A stretch of DNA of 64,000 bases from Nonomuraea basaltis (GTDB lineage Bacteria > Actinomycetota > Actinomycetes > Streptosporangiales > Streptosporangiaceae): positions 1-64,000 of the forward strand of contig NZ_VCJS01000042.1 of assembly GCF_005893125.1 (NCBI RefSeq). The letters are read 5' to 3'. The first letter of the stretch is position 1. The number at the start of each line of letters is the position of its first letter. The notes under the pieces were generated by a model. The model did not search any database, was not told the DNA's origin, and worked only from the letters and a program-made list of their open reading frames with translations. The position numbers were made by a program, and so were the translations under genes. This document shows positions 46,311 to 55,132 of the stretch, piece after piece.

Positions 46311-47057
46311 ATGACCACGATGTCGGGCAATCGCAGCCGCGGTCAGCGCGCAGGTTTGACCCGCCGGGCCGTACTTGAAGCGGCCATGGCGCTGGCCGAC
46401 CGCGAAGGCCTGAAGGCACTGTCGATGCGCAGGCTCGGCGCCGAACTCGGGGTGGAGGCCATGACCCTTTACAGCCATGTCTCCAACAAGGACGCGCTGC
46501 TGGACGGGCTGGTTGAACAGCTCTTCGCCCAGATCGCCCCACCGCTGTTCAGGGGCACCTCATGGAAGGCCGGGCTTCGCGACTACGCCCGCTCTCTGCT
46601 GGCGGCTCTGCTCGCGCATCCGAACGTGATCCCGCTCGTCGTGTCACGCCCCGCCATGACCTCGCAGAACCTGCACATCCTGGAGAACGCACTCCAATCG
46701 TTGCAGGCGGCGGGCTTCCCCCTGAGCAGGGCGCTTGACATGTTGTACTCCGTTTCGGGTTTCGTCGTCGGGCACGCCGCCACCTTCGCGGCCGACGCCG
46801 AGGGCGATCAGCGCGACGCAACCGACCAGATGCGGTCACTGTCCAACGTGGACGCCATCGAGTTCCCGCTGCTCGCCAAGGCCGCGCGCGCCGAGCACCG
46901 CCCCGGGCCAGTCTCCCGCTTCGACTTCGCGCTCGAAGCCATGTTGTCCGGATTCGACACGGCCCGACACGCCCGACGGCGTGACAAGAACGCTACTGAA
47001 GAGGCGGGTGCGTCACCCGCCCAACTCCATCAGGAGCATCTCCGCCCTGACGCATAA
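46311..47057 (+). CDS. TetR-family regulator with tetracycline-repressor-like C-terminal domain
   Basis: 248 residues. The DNA-binding domain reads LTRRAVLEAAMALADREGL then LSMRRLGAELGVEAMTLYSH, the form typical of TetR/TetR_C class repressors. The C-terminal domain is longer than in most TetR proteins. Two palindromic sites lie in its own promoter, so autoregulation and control of the leftward membrane protein/NmrA set is likely. Confidence 0.88.
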   Translation: MTTMSGNRSRGQRAGLTRRAVLEAAMALADREGLKALSMRRLGAELGVEAMTLYSHVSNKDALLDGLVEQLFAQIAPPLFRGTSWKAGLRDYARSLLAALLAHPNVIPLVVSRPAMTSQNLHILENALQSLQAAGFPLSRALDMLYSVSGFVVGHAATFAADAEGDQRDATDQMRSLSNVDAIEFPLLAKAARAEHRPGPVSRFDFALEAMLSGFDTARHARRRDKNATEEAGASPAQLHQEHLRPDA

Positions 47058-47093
47058 CGGGACGGCCTGGATCGACTGGCAGAAGAGAAGACA

Positions 47094-47690
47094 TCAGCTT
47101 TGCCTCGCGCGGCTGGACTGCCATTGATCGGGATCTGTGGAAGTTGTTGTCGCTGTTCGCCGCCGGTAGTGCCGATCAGCCTTGGTCCGGTTGCCGCACA
47201 CCTTCATGGAGCACCAGCGCCGGGTACGTGACCGGCTTGTGTCCAGGTACCACAGCACGCACTGGGGGTGCTCACAGCGGCGTATGCGGTCGGCGGAGTG
47301 CTCCAGAAGGTCGAGGTAGTTCTCGGCGGCGAGCCAGGCGACGGTCCAGACCGGTTCCGGGACGACAACTCGTGTGGCGGGACCAGTGGCCGCCAGGTAC
47401 CTCTCGCGGTGGCCGCGTGCGAGCAGGGCGTTGAACGCGGTCAGCGCCCGCGGGTCCTGGGAATGTTCGGCGAGATCCTGCACGACGCTTCGGGCATGGT
47501 CCAGCGTCTGGCGTAGTGCCTCGTCGGCGGTCTTCGGGGCCACCTGCGGGTCAAGTTTGGTGGAGGCCAGCCAAAGGGCGACCCCTGGAATGGTCTCAAG
47601 AAGGTCCTGCAACCGCCCGTCCTCGATCCAGTGCGTGTTCAGCAGGTCGAGCGCGCCCGATCGATGATGAATCCCGCGGCGGCAATGGCC
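47094..47690 (-). pseudogene. CGNR zinc-finger protein, 5' end lost
   Basis: A minus-strand frame carries an ABATE-like segment (LDLLNTHWIEDGRLQDLLET) and a C-terminal zinc finger (RRCEHPQCVLWYLDTSRSRT then WCSMKVCGNRTKADRHYRRR), characteristic of CGNR transcription factors. The first ~20 residues and the start codon are replaced by a methyltransferase relic in the same frame. Confidence 0.65.
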
Positions 47691-48110
47691 CGCTCGGTGT
47701 CGCGTGCGAGGTGGTAGCCCGCCCCCTGCAACGCCAGAACAGGTCCAGGGCCCGCTGTATCCGCGCGAAATCTGTGAGCGGATGTGCTCGTAGAAGTACA
47801 TGTGACCGTCGGGATGCAGCACGCGGGCCGCTTCGGCCATGGCACGGGGGACATCGCGGACCGAACACAGCACCTGGGAGGCCACGACGGCATCCGACCG
47901 AGTTGTCGGGCAGCGGCAGGTGCTCGGCGTGGCCCGCGCGGACATTTATAGGGACGGTGGCGTGAGCCGCGGCGCCTTCAGCCGACAGGCGCAGCTGAGG
48001 CTGGGTTCGATGGCGATGACCTGCCGCACGGTGGGCGGGTAGTGGCGGTGTTCGAACGCTCCGTGGGCGTCTCCGTAGTCGCTCAGGCGCGGAGAAAGGC
48101 GACGGCGGCT
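47640..48110 (-). pseudogene. Class I SAM methyltransferase relic (UbiE-like), several frameshifts
   Basis: Pieces follow in order but in different frames: HYPPTVRQVIAIEP, VPINVRAGHAEHLPLPDNSV, DAVVASQVLCSVRDVPRAMA with VLHPDGHMYFYEHIRS, and GYHLARDTERAIAAAGFIID. Together they match a type 11 methyltransferase whose N-terminus and C-terminus are missing. It runs into the CGNR relic. Confidence 0.6.
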
Positions 48111-48354
48111 CGTCGAGTTTCTGGGCCCGGAAGCGGGCAGGTCGCGGCGCATACCGGTGTTGGCTTTGCGGGTGCGCGTAGAGACGACGCCGTCCATGTG
48201 GTCCATCGCTCGGCCGCATGCCCGGTCGCCGATCCGCCGGGGCCCGTGTCCCTCGCGCCTGGGCACAAGGGAATGGGCATGGCGGCTTGATCTATATAGG
48301 TCACAGCGGGTCACGTCAGCGTGCTCGGCGGTCGAACTCCTCCTGGTCGGCGGT

Positions 48355-48540
48355 GCAACTTGGCGCCGAAGTTCTTCTACGACAGCGTCCCCACCACGAA
48401 CCATCCGTGGGTGTCGCTCATCCCGCCCTACAACGAGCACCTCATGCGTGACGTTGGCGCGCTGATCATGGCGTACGCCTTCGTTCTGGCCGTTGCCGTG
48501 GTGACCATGGACCGGCTCATGGTACGCACAGCGCTAGAAG
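48355..48540 (+). pseudogene. Partial duplicate of the membrane protein gene at 44733
   Basis: About 180 bp reading PKFFYDSVPTTNHPWVSLIP then EHLMRDVGALIMAYAFVLAV, nearly identical to residues ~29-84 of the protein at 44733-45179 but on the opposite strand. By eye about nine of ten bases match. There is no start codon context and the copy stops at the neighbouring gene. Confidence 0.75.
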
Positions 48541-49211
48541 GTGGTACTCATCCTCTCCGTTGCGTCGCCGGGAGTCTCGGTGCGAGTTACGGTAGCAAGG
48601 GCGAGGAGCACGCCCCACGCGGCGACCAATATCGCGACCAATGAGTTCCACCAGTTCGGTGTCAGCCAGGGGAAAGAGCCGACGATGAATGCGGCTGCGG
48701 CAAAGATGCCGGCAGCTCGCCCGATTAGTCCGGCGCGTGTCGACCAGCTGAGCGCGACCGCAGCAACGGCGAAACCTAGGAACGCCAGATGCAGGGCGCC
48801 GAACGTCGAGCTGACGACCAGGGCTAGAACCTCGGCTGACAGTTGAATCTCAAACACCGGGTAGACCAGACGCCCCACCGTGAGCAGTAGGACGACGAGG
48901 GCGACGAGGGCGGCCGTGAGAGCGGTCACTCCCACGTTGATCCGCGCCGACGGTCCGGCCTTGCGCACGCCGAAGAGGCCGCGGGCACCGGCTCCCCAGC
49001 AGATGACCGCGAAGAACAGCAGTTCGTCGCTCCACGACAGTAGCGAGTGACCGCGTTCGACCCACGCCGTCATTGCGACCGCCTCGGAAGGCGCGCTAGG
49101 GAGCAGCGACAACAGCAGAAGGGCGACGCCGGTGAGGAGCGCCCCAACAATCATCAGCCAGCGGTGCACCCGTAAGTCAATCGCTTGGCGCGACGTCGTG
49201 TCTTGTACCAT
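48534..49211 (-). CDS. Six-helix membrane protein of unknown function
   Basis: About 225 residues from the ATG at 49211 (MVQDTTSRQAIDLRVHRW, AGGCGG upstream); an in-frame ATG at 49235 is an alternative. Six hydrophobic helices alternate with short loops. No motif is recognised. It converges with the duplicated fragment at 48355. Confidence 0.65.
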   Translation of the reverse strand: MVQDTTSRQAIDLRVHRWLMIVGALLTGVALLLLSLLPSAPSEAVAMTAWVERGHSLLSWSDELLFFAVICWGAGARGLFGVRKAGPSARINVGVTALTAALVALVVLLLTVGRLVYPVFEIQLSAEVLALVVSSTFGALHLAFLGFAVAAVALSWSTRAGLIGRAAGIFAAAAFIVGSFPWLTPNWWNSLVAILVAAWGVLLALATVTRTETPGDATERMSTTF

Positions 49212-49567
49212 CGGACCGCCTATCGTACCCGTCATCCGTTTACCGTGCCCTGCGCCCTCTGCCTTTCGCTGACGCTCGCCGTCCAGCTTGAAGCACACCG
49301 CCGCACCCACACCCGGGCCGAAAGTCCCAACCCTGTGGACCTTGGTCCTGGATCGGGCGTCACCGCGGCGATCGAGCGATCCGGTATGTGCCTAGAGCAT
49401 CGGCAGACCGGCGAGCGGGCTGTAGCTGTTGCTGCGCGACGATCGGGCTCTCGACGTTCGCTGCGCGAAGATTGGACCGCTAGAGCCTTCGGTCCTTCCG
49501 ATTCAGGACAAAGCCCACTTGGCGGGATCTCGTTCGGGTGCCACCATGAGCCGCCGAGCAATCCGCC
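49212..49567. other. Intergenic region upstream of the DGC-domain gene
   Basis: About 350 bp between divergent genes. Open frames here lack supporting features. No clear operator or hairpin was recognised. Confidence 0.35.
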
Positions 49568-49966
49568 GTGAAGGGGAGCCCCGAGTTGGCCCGGCCGAGA
49601 CGAGCCGACCTGCCTGTTGTCTACTCCTGCTCTGGCTGCTCCAGCGCTGCCCAGATGGCCACGACCTGGCTCCGGTTGGACCGCATGGGCCTGGCCGAGA
49701 TGTCGTGCATCGCCGGGGTAGGCGGAGACGTGGCCTCGCTCGTGCGCGTGGCCACGTCGGGGCGGCCGATCCTCGCCCTCGACGGCTGCCCGTTGACGCG
49801 CGTACTGGCCGCGCTCCAGCGTCACGACGTGGTCCCCGACGAGCACGTCATGCTGCACACTCACGGGGTGCGCAAGCGCAAACATATCGACTACGACCCC
49901 GAGCAGGCCGAACAGGTGCTGCAGTCCGTCGCCGAGGCGGCACGGCGGATCACCCGAGGCCGATGA
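49568..49966 (+). CDS. DGC-domain putative zinc-binding protein
   Basis: 132 residues. The family pattern is clear: VVYSCSGCSSAAQMA, EMSCIAGVGGDV and ILALDGCPLTRVL, the last carrying the Asp-Gly-Cys that names the domain. The cysteines are likely metal or thiol-reactive ligands. DGC proteins often sit near anaerobic or metal-related genes; here the neighbour is the iron-uptake operon, which converges and overlaps by 17 bp. The GTG start lacks an obvious ribosome binding site. Confidence 0.7.
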   Translation: MKGSPELARPRRADLPVVYSCSGCSSAAQMATTWLRLDRMGLAEMSCIAGVGGDVASLVRVATSGRPILALDGCPLTRVLAALQRHDVVPDEHVMLHTHGVRKRKHIDYDPEQAEQVLQSVAEAARRITRGR

Positions 49967-50666
49967 TCTCTCTGGGCGGACCATGCCCGGCTGCGGGCTC
50001 TGGTGTGCGTCTCCTGGTCGTGCTCGCGATCCGGCCGTGCTCCAGCCTGATCGTGCGTTCGCCCTGCTCGGCGATGCTCGGGTCGTGCGTGACGACGATG
50101 AGCGTGGTCCCTTGCGCGTGCAGCCTCTTGAAGAGGTCGACGATGACGGCCTCGTTGTCCGCGTCGAGGTTTCCGGTGGGCTCGTCGGCGAGGATCAGTT
50201 TCGGGTAGTTGATCAGAGCTCGGGCGACGCACACCCGCTGCTGCTCGCCGCCGGACAGCTGGCTGGGCAGATGTGTGGCGCGGTCCCTGAGTCCCACGCG
50301 ATCGAGCGCGTTCAGCGCCTCCGCCTCGTCGGGCATCGAATGGTAGTACTGCGCGACCATCACGTTCTCGAGGGCAGTGAGGTAGCTGATCAGGTGGAAC
50401 TGCTGGAAGATCAGGCCGATCACGGCTCGGCGGAGGATGGTCAGATTGCCCTGGGTCTCGGTTGCGATCTCGGTGCCGTTGAGCACGACTGATCCGATGC
50501 TCGGCTTGTCCATGCATCCGATGATGTTCATCAAGGTCGTCTTTCCGGAGCCGGAGGGGCCGACGATGGACAACCAGTCTCCCTGCTCGACCGTAAGATT
50601 CACCTCGCACAGCGCGTGAACGTCACCGTAGGTCTTGGAGACGTTTGTCATCTCTAGCAGGCTCAT
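49950..50666 (-). CDS. ABC transporter ATPase (MacB/LolD type) of the iron-uptake operon
   Basis: 238 residues from the ATG at 50666 (MSLLEMTNVSKTYG, preceded by TAGGAGT). Walker A GPSGSGKTTLM, signature LSGGEQQRV, Walker B LILADEPTG and the switch His in VVTHDPS are all present. It is the last gene of the six-gene operon and energises the two FtsX-type permeases. Confidence 0.92.
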   Translation of the reverse strand: MSLLEMTNVSKTYGDVHALCEVNLTVEQGDWLSIVGPSGSGKTTLMNIIGCMDKPSIGSVVLNGTEIATETQGNLTILRRAVIGLIFQQFHLISYLTALENVMVAQYYHSMPDEAEALNALDRVGLRDRATHLPSQLSGGEQQRVCVARALINYPKLILADEPTGNLDADNEAVIVDLFKRLHAQGTTLIVVTHDPSIAEQGERTIRLEHGRIASTTRRRTPEPAAGHGPPREIIGLG

Positions 50667-50679
50667 GGGGAACTGACTC

Positions 50680-51828
50680 CTACTCACCACGAAGAACGAT
50701 GGCCGGGTCCACATCGATGGCGCGCCGCACCGGGATCAGACACGCCACGGCCGTGCAGACCACTGAGATCAGCACCGTGAACGGGACCAGCGACGGCCGG
50801 AACGAGATCCCCCGATGGAATACGTTCATGCTGAACATCTCGGCAAGCCCGAAGCCGAGCAGTGCGCCCACAAGCCCGCCGGCGGCGCCGATCAGAATCC
50901 CTTCGCCCAAGAACTCTCTGACGATCCCGCTGTTTTCCGCACCCAGCGCCTTCTTCAACCCGATCTCGCGACGCCGCTCCGTGACCACTGCGGTCATCGT
51001 CGTCGAGACGCTCACCATGGTGAGCGCGAGAACGATGACGGTGACCAGGAAGACCAGTGAGGTCAGTGTGCTCAGCACGTTGCCTTCGGACTCGGTGACC
51101 CGTTTGACCGGAGCGGCGCTCGCCCCGTCGATGGTGTATGTGATCCGGGTGGCTGCTGCGTCGAGGAATTCCCGCGATGCCGCGATGCTGTACTCGACGA
51201 CGTCGAAGCGTTCGCCGCCTCCGACAAGCTTGTGCAAATCGTCGTCCGCCATGAAGACGAAGCCGTCCTCGGCGCCGCCTGTCTCGAGGATCCCCGCAAT
51301 GGTGAACGTCTCGGTGACGTCCCGGTCTTTCTCATCGGCCCCGACCAGCGTCGCGGTTTCTCCGACCTTGCGGTCGAGGAATTCCGCCACGTCACGGCCG
51401 ATCAGCAGTTCCCTCGGCGCCTGCGGCCACGTCCCGTCGACGTACCAGTACGGGCTCACTGCTTTGGCTCCAGCCAGATCCGTGCCGGCCACCGTGAACG
51501 GCTGCTCGTTGATCTTCACCGTTTCGTACCGATAGGGCGCCACACCAACGACGTCACCCTGTCGCAGGACGTCGGCGGCGGCATCCAGGACCGACGGGCT
51601 GAGAGCGGCGGCCTCGCCGGCAGGCAGGATCACCAGATTCGCGCCGTAAGAGCGGAACTCCCGCTCCAGCTGGCGCGGGATGTCGAGGCACACGGTGATC
51701 AGGCCGGCCAGCGTGGTGGCACCGACCGCGACGGACAGCAGCGCCACGATGACCCGGGACCGGCGGCGCCCCAGCGAGCGCGCGACCATCCGCAGGTACA
51801 TCCTCTGCCTCTTCATCGTCATCCTCAC
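50680..51828 (-). CDS. FtsX/MacB-type ABC permease (second)
   Basis: 382 residues with one N-terminal helix, a large extracytoplasmic domain and three C-terminal helices (ALTMVSVSTTMTAVVTERRR precedes the conserved EIGLKKALGA loop). The ATG overlaps the first permease's stop as ATGA. It pairs with the first permease. Confidence 0.88.
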   Translation of the reverse strand: MRMTMKRQRMYLRMVARSLGRRRSRVIVALLSVAVGATTLAGLITVCLDIPRQLEREFRSYGANLVILPAGEAAALSPSVLDAAADVLRQGDVVGVAPYRYETVKINEQPFTVAGTDLAGAKAVSPYWYVDGTWPQAPRELLIGRDVAEFLDRKVGETATLVGADEKDRDVTETFTIAGILETGGAEDGFVFMADDDLHKLVGGGERFDVVEYSIAASREFLDAAATRITYTIDGASAAPVKRVTESEGNVLSTLTSLVFLVTVIVLALTMVSVSTTMTAVVTERRREIGLKKALGAENSGIVREFLGEGILIGAAGGLVGALLGFGLAEMFSMNVFHRGISFRPSLVPFTVLISVVCTAVACLIPVRRAIDVDPAIVLRGE

Positions 51829-53099
51829 CGCCCGTGCAACACTTCGGCCGGACGCAGCGACAGCAGCACCCGCATGGCCGGCAAACTGCCAAGCAGGATG
51901 ACGAGGGCCACCAAGACGGCTACCAGCGGGATGACCATAGGTGCGACACCGATCGCAGAGGCGAAGATGGAGTGCCCGATCACCTGGGCGAAGACGAGTC
52001 CCACCAGGAACCCGACGGTGCCCCCGCCGATGCTGACAGCAAAGATCTCAGTGAGCATCAGCAGCAGCACCGAAAGGTCGCGCGCTCCCAGGGCCTTTAG
52101 CAGCCCGATCTCGGGGGCGCGTTCCATCACGCTGACCGTGACCAGGTTGGAGATGGCGAGCGCGGTGCCGATCAGGCTGAGCCCGGTGATCGCCAGCATC
52201 AGCAGTCGGGTCTTCTCCAGGACAGCGCCCTCAGCCTCCGCCACCTGGCGGACCGGCTTGGCCACCGAGCCGGTGAGGACCTCCTCGATCTGGTAGGAGA
52301 TCGCCGACACGTACGCCGTGCAGTACCAGGTCTCCCATTCCGATGCCGACAGGCTCTGCGGATCCTTGGCCGCGCGGCGAGACAGCTCATTGTCCGGCGT
52401 GGTGAGGGCGCTGATCTCGACGCTCCCCACCTGCCCCGCTTTGCCGGTGAGGTGCTGGATCACCTGCAGCGGTATGAAGATCTGGCCGTCCTCGTGCCCG
52501 CCGGCGTCAAAGATCGCCTTTGTCCGCAGCTGTACCGAGCGGCTGCCCGAGGTGAGGGTCAGCCGGTCCCCGACGGTGATCCCACGCTGGTTCGCCAGGT
52601 CGCTGCCGACCATGGCGGAGCCGGTGTCGTCGTCGGTCACCCATTCCCCCTCGACGTCCCACCAGGACTTGAGGTCGCGCATCCCAGTGTCGAACTCCTC
52701 ACCGGTGGGGAGCTTGAGGCGTTGGGAGAACCACGTGCCGACCACGGTGACCTGGTCGTCGCCGAGACTCACCCGCTGCTCCAGGTAAGGGGCGAAGTCG
52801 ACGATGTTCAGCGCCCAGAAGATCGTCTTGATGTTGCCGAGCTCGTCCTCCCGCAGGTAGGCGTCCGTGACGGCGGTGTCATCGGCTTCGTAGAGCTCGC
52901 CGAACAGGGCGGCGCCTTCGGGCCGCACGGTGATATTGGCACCATAGGCCTTGAGCTCCTGATTGACCTTGTCTCCGACGTCGAACATCACGTTGAGCAT
53001 CGCCGTCGCCAGGGACACCCCGAGGGCGACCGTGAACGCGATCATCAGCCGCTTACCCCGCTGCCGGAGCAGCCCACTTCTCACCACCCGCCAGAACAC
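51825..53099 (-). CDS. FtsX/MacB-type ABC permease (first)
   Basis: 424 residues from the GTG at 53099, chosen because AGGAGGTGG lies at good distance and VFWRVVRSGLLRQRGKRLMI is a typical start. It has an MacB-like periplasmic domain, then three helices with the cytoplasmic APEIGLLKALGA coupling loop. In the Campylobacter P19 locus two such permeases accompany the same neighbours. Confidence 0.88.
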   Translation of the reverse strand: MFWRVVRSGLLRQRGKRLMIAFTVALGVSLATAMLNVMFDVGDKVNQELKAYGANITVRPEGAALFGELYEADDTAVTDAYLREDELGNIKTIFWALNIVDFAPYLEQRVSLGDDQVTVVGTWFSQRLKLPTGEEFDTGMRDLKSWWDVEGEWVTDDDTGSAMVGSDLANQRGITVGDRLTLTSGSRSVQLRTKAIFDAGGHEDGQIFIPLQVIQHLTGKAGQVGSVEISALTTPDNELSRRAAKDPQSLSASEWETWYCTAYVSAISYQIEEVLTGSVAKPVRQVAEAEGAVLEKTRLLMLAITGLSLIGTALAISNLVTVSVMERAPEIGLLKALGARDLSVLLLMLTEIFAVSIGGGTVGFLVGLVFAQVIGHSIFASAIGVAPMVIPLVAVLVALVILLGSLPAMRVLLSLRPAEVLHGR

Positions 53100-53110
53100 C
53101 TCACCACCTC

Positions 53111-54385
53111 CTATGCGAACACTTCCGCGTGTGCCTCGAGCGCCTTGGCCTCGAGCAGCAACCGCCCATGGCTGAGCGAGTACGGCACCGGGATCGGATT
53201 GCAGCCGCCCTTGAAACCGATGGTCGGGATGTTGATCGCGACGTCGCACAGCTTGCAGATGACCTTGCCGGCGCGCTCGAAGTAGCCGGTTGCACCGCAG
53301 GTGGTGCAGGCGTCCAGGCCAACGCCGAACGCCGCCTCGTTCCGCTTGACGACGATGAAGCGGACCTCGATCCCGTCCTTGGCCGGGTAGGCGAACCGGT
53401 GGAGGTGCCCGTCGCTGACCCGTTCGACGGGGATGCTGACCGTGCCGTCGGCCTGATCGACCGGCTCCGCAGGGGACAGCACCGGCTCTTGCTCGTCATA
53501 CGTCTTGATCACGGTAACGGTGGCGGTGGAGAGCGCGTATCCCGCCAGCACCATCGTGCAAAAGCGCCGCCGGCTGAGCGCATGCGCGCGCTGGAGCCGC
53601 AATTCGGCCGGGTTGGCATAGCCCGACGGTGCGAGGCGGCTTCTGCGCCAGGCGGCCAGGGGCAGCAGCAGGGTGATGATCAGCAAACCGAAGAGGACGG
53701 CGTGCTCATGGTTGATCACCCAGGCGACGACGGTGAAGGCCACCGGGTCCATCGGGATCAGGCCGCGGACCAGCAGAATCTGCGCCGCCAAAACCAGCTG
53801 GCCGAGCGCGGTCAGGGCCAACGCGGCCGTCAGCACGATGCGGAGCATGCGCGGTGACGCCTCCACGGAGGTCCGGTACACGGCCAGTCCCGTCAACGAC
53901 ACCAGCAACAGGCCGATCACGTAGCCGCCGGCCCTGAGCAGCACCGCGGTGTTCAGAACACTCTCGCCGGCGGTCACGAAGCTCGACGGCAGCAGCAAGA
54001 CGTCGGCCAGCGCGGACAAGACCAGCACCCCGGCCAGCAGGGCGGGCACCCCGGCCCGCACGGTGCCGGCCCAGCCTCCTCGCCCTCCAGCCCCGCGGGT
54101 CGCATCGCCATACAGCCACACCCCCAGGAGCAGGAGCACCTCGAGGGCGAGCGCCACCGTGGCCAGCACGAGGTTGACATACTCCCGGTTGACCAGGACG
54201 GTCGTGCTCCTCAAGACGACCAGGACGACAGCGCCCAGCAAACCGGCCACGGCGCACCAGGCCGGCCACCTCCGCATCTGCCTGCCGATCCCGGTGCCGG
54301 GAAGGCGCAGGTAAGCGATGAGCAGAGCCAACACGACAGCCGTGGGAAGCGCGCCCTCCACCACTGCGATCAGGTACTTCACCAC
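53111..54385 (-). CDS. DUF2318-type iron-sulfur membrane protein
   Basis: 424 residues with about eight membrane helices followed by an extracytoplasmic domain containing ACTTCGATGYF, VICKLCDV and IGFKGGCNPIP. The paired cysteines identify DUF2318, which is found with FTR1/P19 iron systems and may handle electrons or iron. The order FTR1, P19, DUF2318, two permeases, ATPase matches the Campylobacter Cj1658-Cj1663 locus. Confidence 0.85.
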   Translation of the reverse strand: MVKYLIAVVEGALPTAVVLALLIAYLRLPGTGIGRQMRRWPAWCAVAGLLGAVVLVVLRSTTVLVNREYVNLVLATVALALEVLLLLGVWLYGDATRGAGGRGGWAGTVRAGVPALLAGVLVLSALADVLLLPSSFVTAGESVLNTAVLLRAGGYVIGLLLVSLTGLAVYRTSVEASPRMLRIVLTAALALTALGQLVLAAQILLVRGLIPMDPVAFTVVAWVINHEHAVLFGLLIITLLLPLAAWRRSRLAPSGYANPAELRLQRAHALSRRRFCTMVLAGYALSTATVTVIKTYDEQEPVLSPAEPVDQADGTVSIPVERVSDGHLHRFAYPAKDGIEVRFIVVKRNEAAFGVGLDACTTCGATGYFERAGKVICKLCDVAINIPTIGFKGGCNPIPVPYSLSHGRLLLEAKALEAHAEVFA

Positions 54386-54425
54386 CTGTCCCCGCTTCCT
54401 CTCGGCTCAGCCGGCCAGCCGGCGG

Positions 54426-55028
54426 CTACCATTCGCGCGGCACGTAGTTGAACTCCCACTGGGCCACCAGCGGCTCGGACCAGAAACGGCCCTTCACACC
54501 GGTCGTCTTGTCGGTGTGCAGGGCAAAACCCGACCCTTCCGGGCTCTTGATGGTGAACTTGACCGTGTAGGTGCCCGCCTCCCCCAGCTTGATGTTGGCG
54601 CCGTAGTGCGGGCCGTCGCTGGCGTTCATCGGCATGAACGTGCCCGACGCCTTGGCGCCGGCCTTGCTGATGATCTCGTAGTCGACCGTCAGGTTGGGCA
54701 CGAAATCGCCGATCCCGTAACCAAGATCGTTCTGCAGCGCGGAGATGTCCGCCTCGATGTGCATGTCGGCGTCGGCCGCGGCCAAGCCCGTCCCGGCCGG
54801 TGTCATGTCGACCGGCTGGAAATACACCGCGGCGACATTCAGCGGCCCGACCTCGACGTCATCGCCGATCGGGAACTCCTCAAAGCCCGCGACGTCCCCC
54901 GGAGCGGCGGCGGCAGGTCCAGGGGAACCGGCTCCGCGGCTGGAGGTGTCGTCACTGGAGCAGCTCGTCGCGGTCAGCGAGGTGACCAGCGCCGCACCCA
55001 GCATCGCCACGAACGTCATCTTCTTCAT
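54426..55028 (-). CDS. P19/Tp34-type iron-binding lipoprotein
   Basis: 200 residues with a lipoprotein signal (lipobox TATSC, Cys near 23) and the Tp34/P19 domain: MHIEADI, GPHYGANI and ALHTDKTTG supply the His residues that bind copper and iron in the family, with Met ligands nearby (FMPMNAS). It presumably hands iron to FTR1 at the membrane. It is the second gene of the operon. Confidence 0.88.
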   Translation of the reverse strand: MKKMTFVAMLGAALVTSLTATSCSSDDTSSRGAGSPGPAAAAPGDVAGFEEFPIGDDVEVGPLNVAAVYFQPVDMTPAGTGLAAADADMHIEADISALQNDLGYGIGDFVPNLTVDYEIISKAGAKASGTFMPMNASDGPHYGANIKLGEAGTYTVKFTIKSPEGSGFALHTDKTTGVKGRFWSEPLVAQWEFNYVPREW

Positions 55029-55132
55029 CGGGTGCCTCTCAGATCTTCATCAGCTGTCGTTGTTGCCTTGACCGGTGTCGGAGCGCCCGGCATTTTCGGG
55101 GCCCGGCCTCCGATTCGTGAATCCACCGCCGT

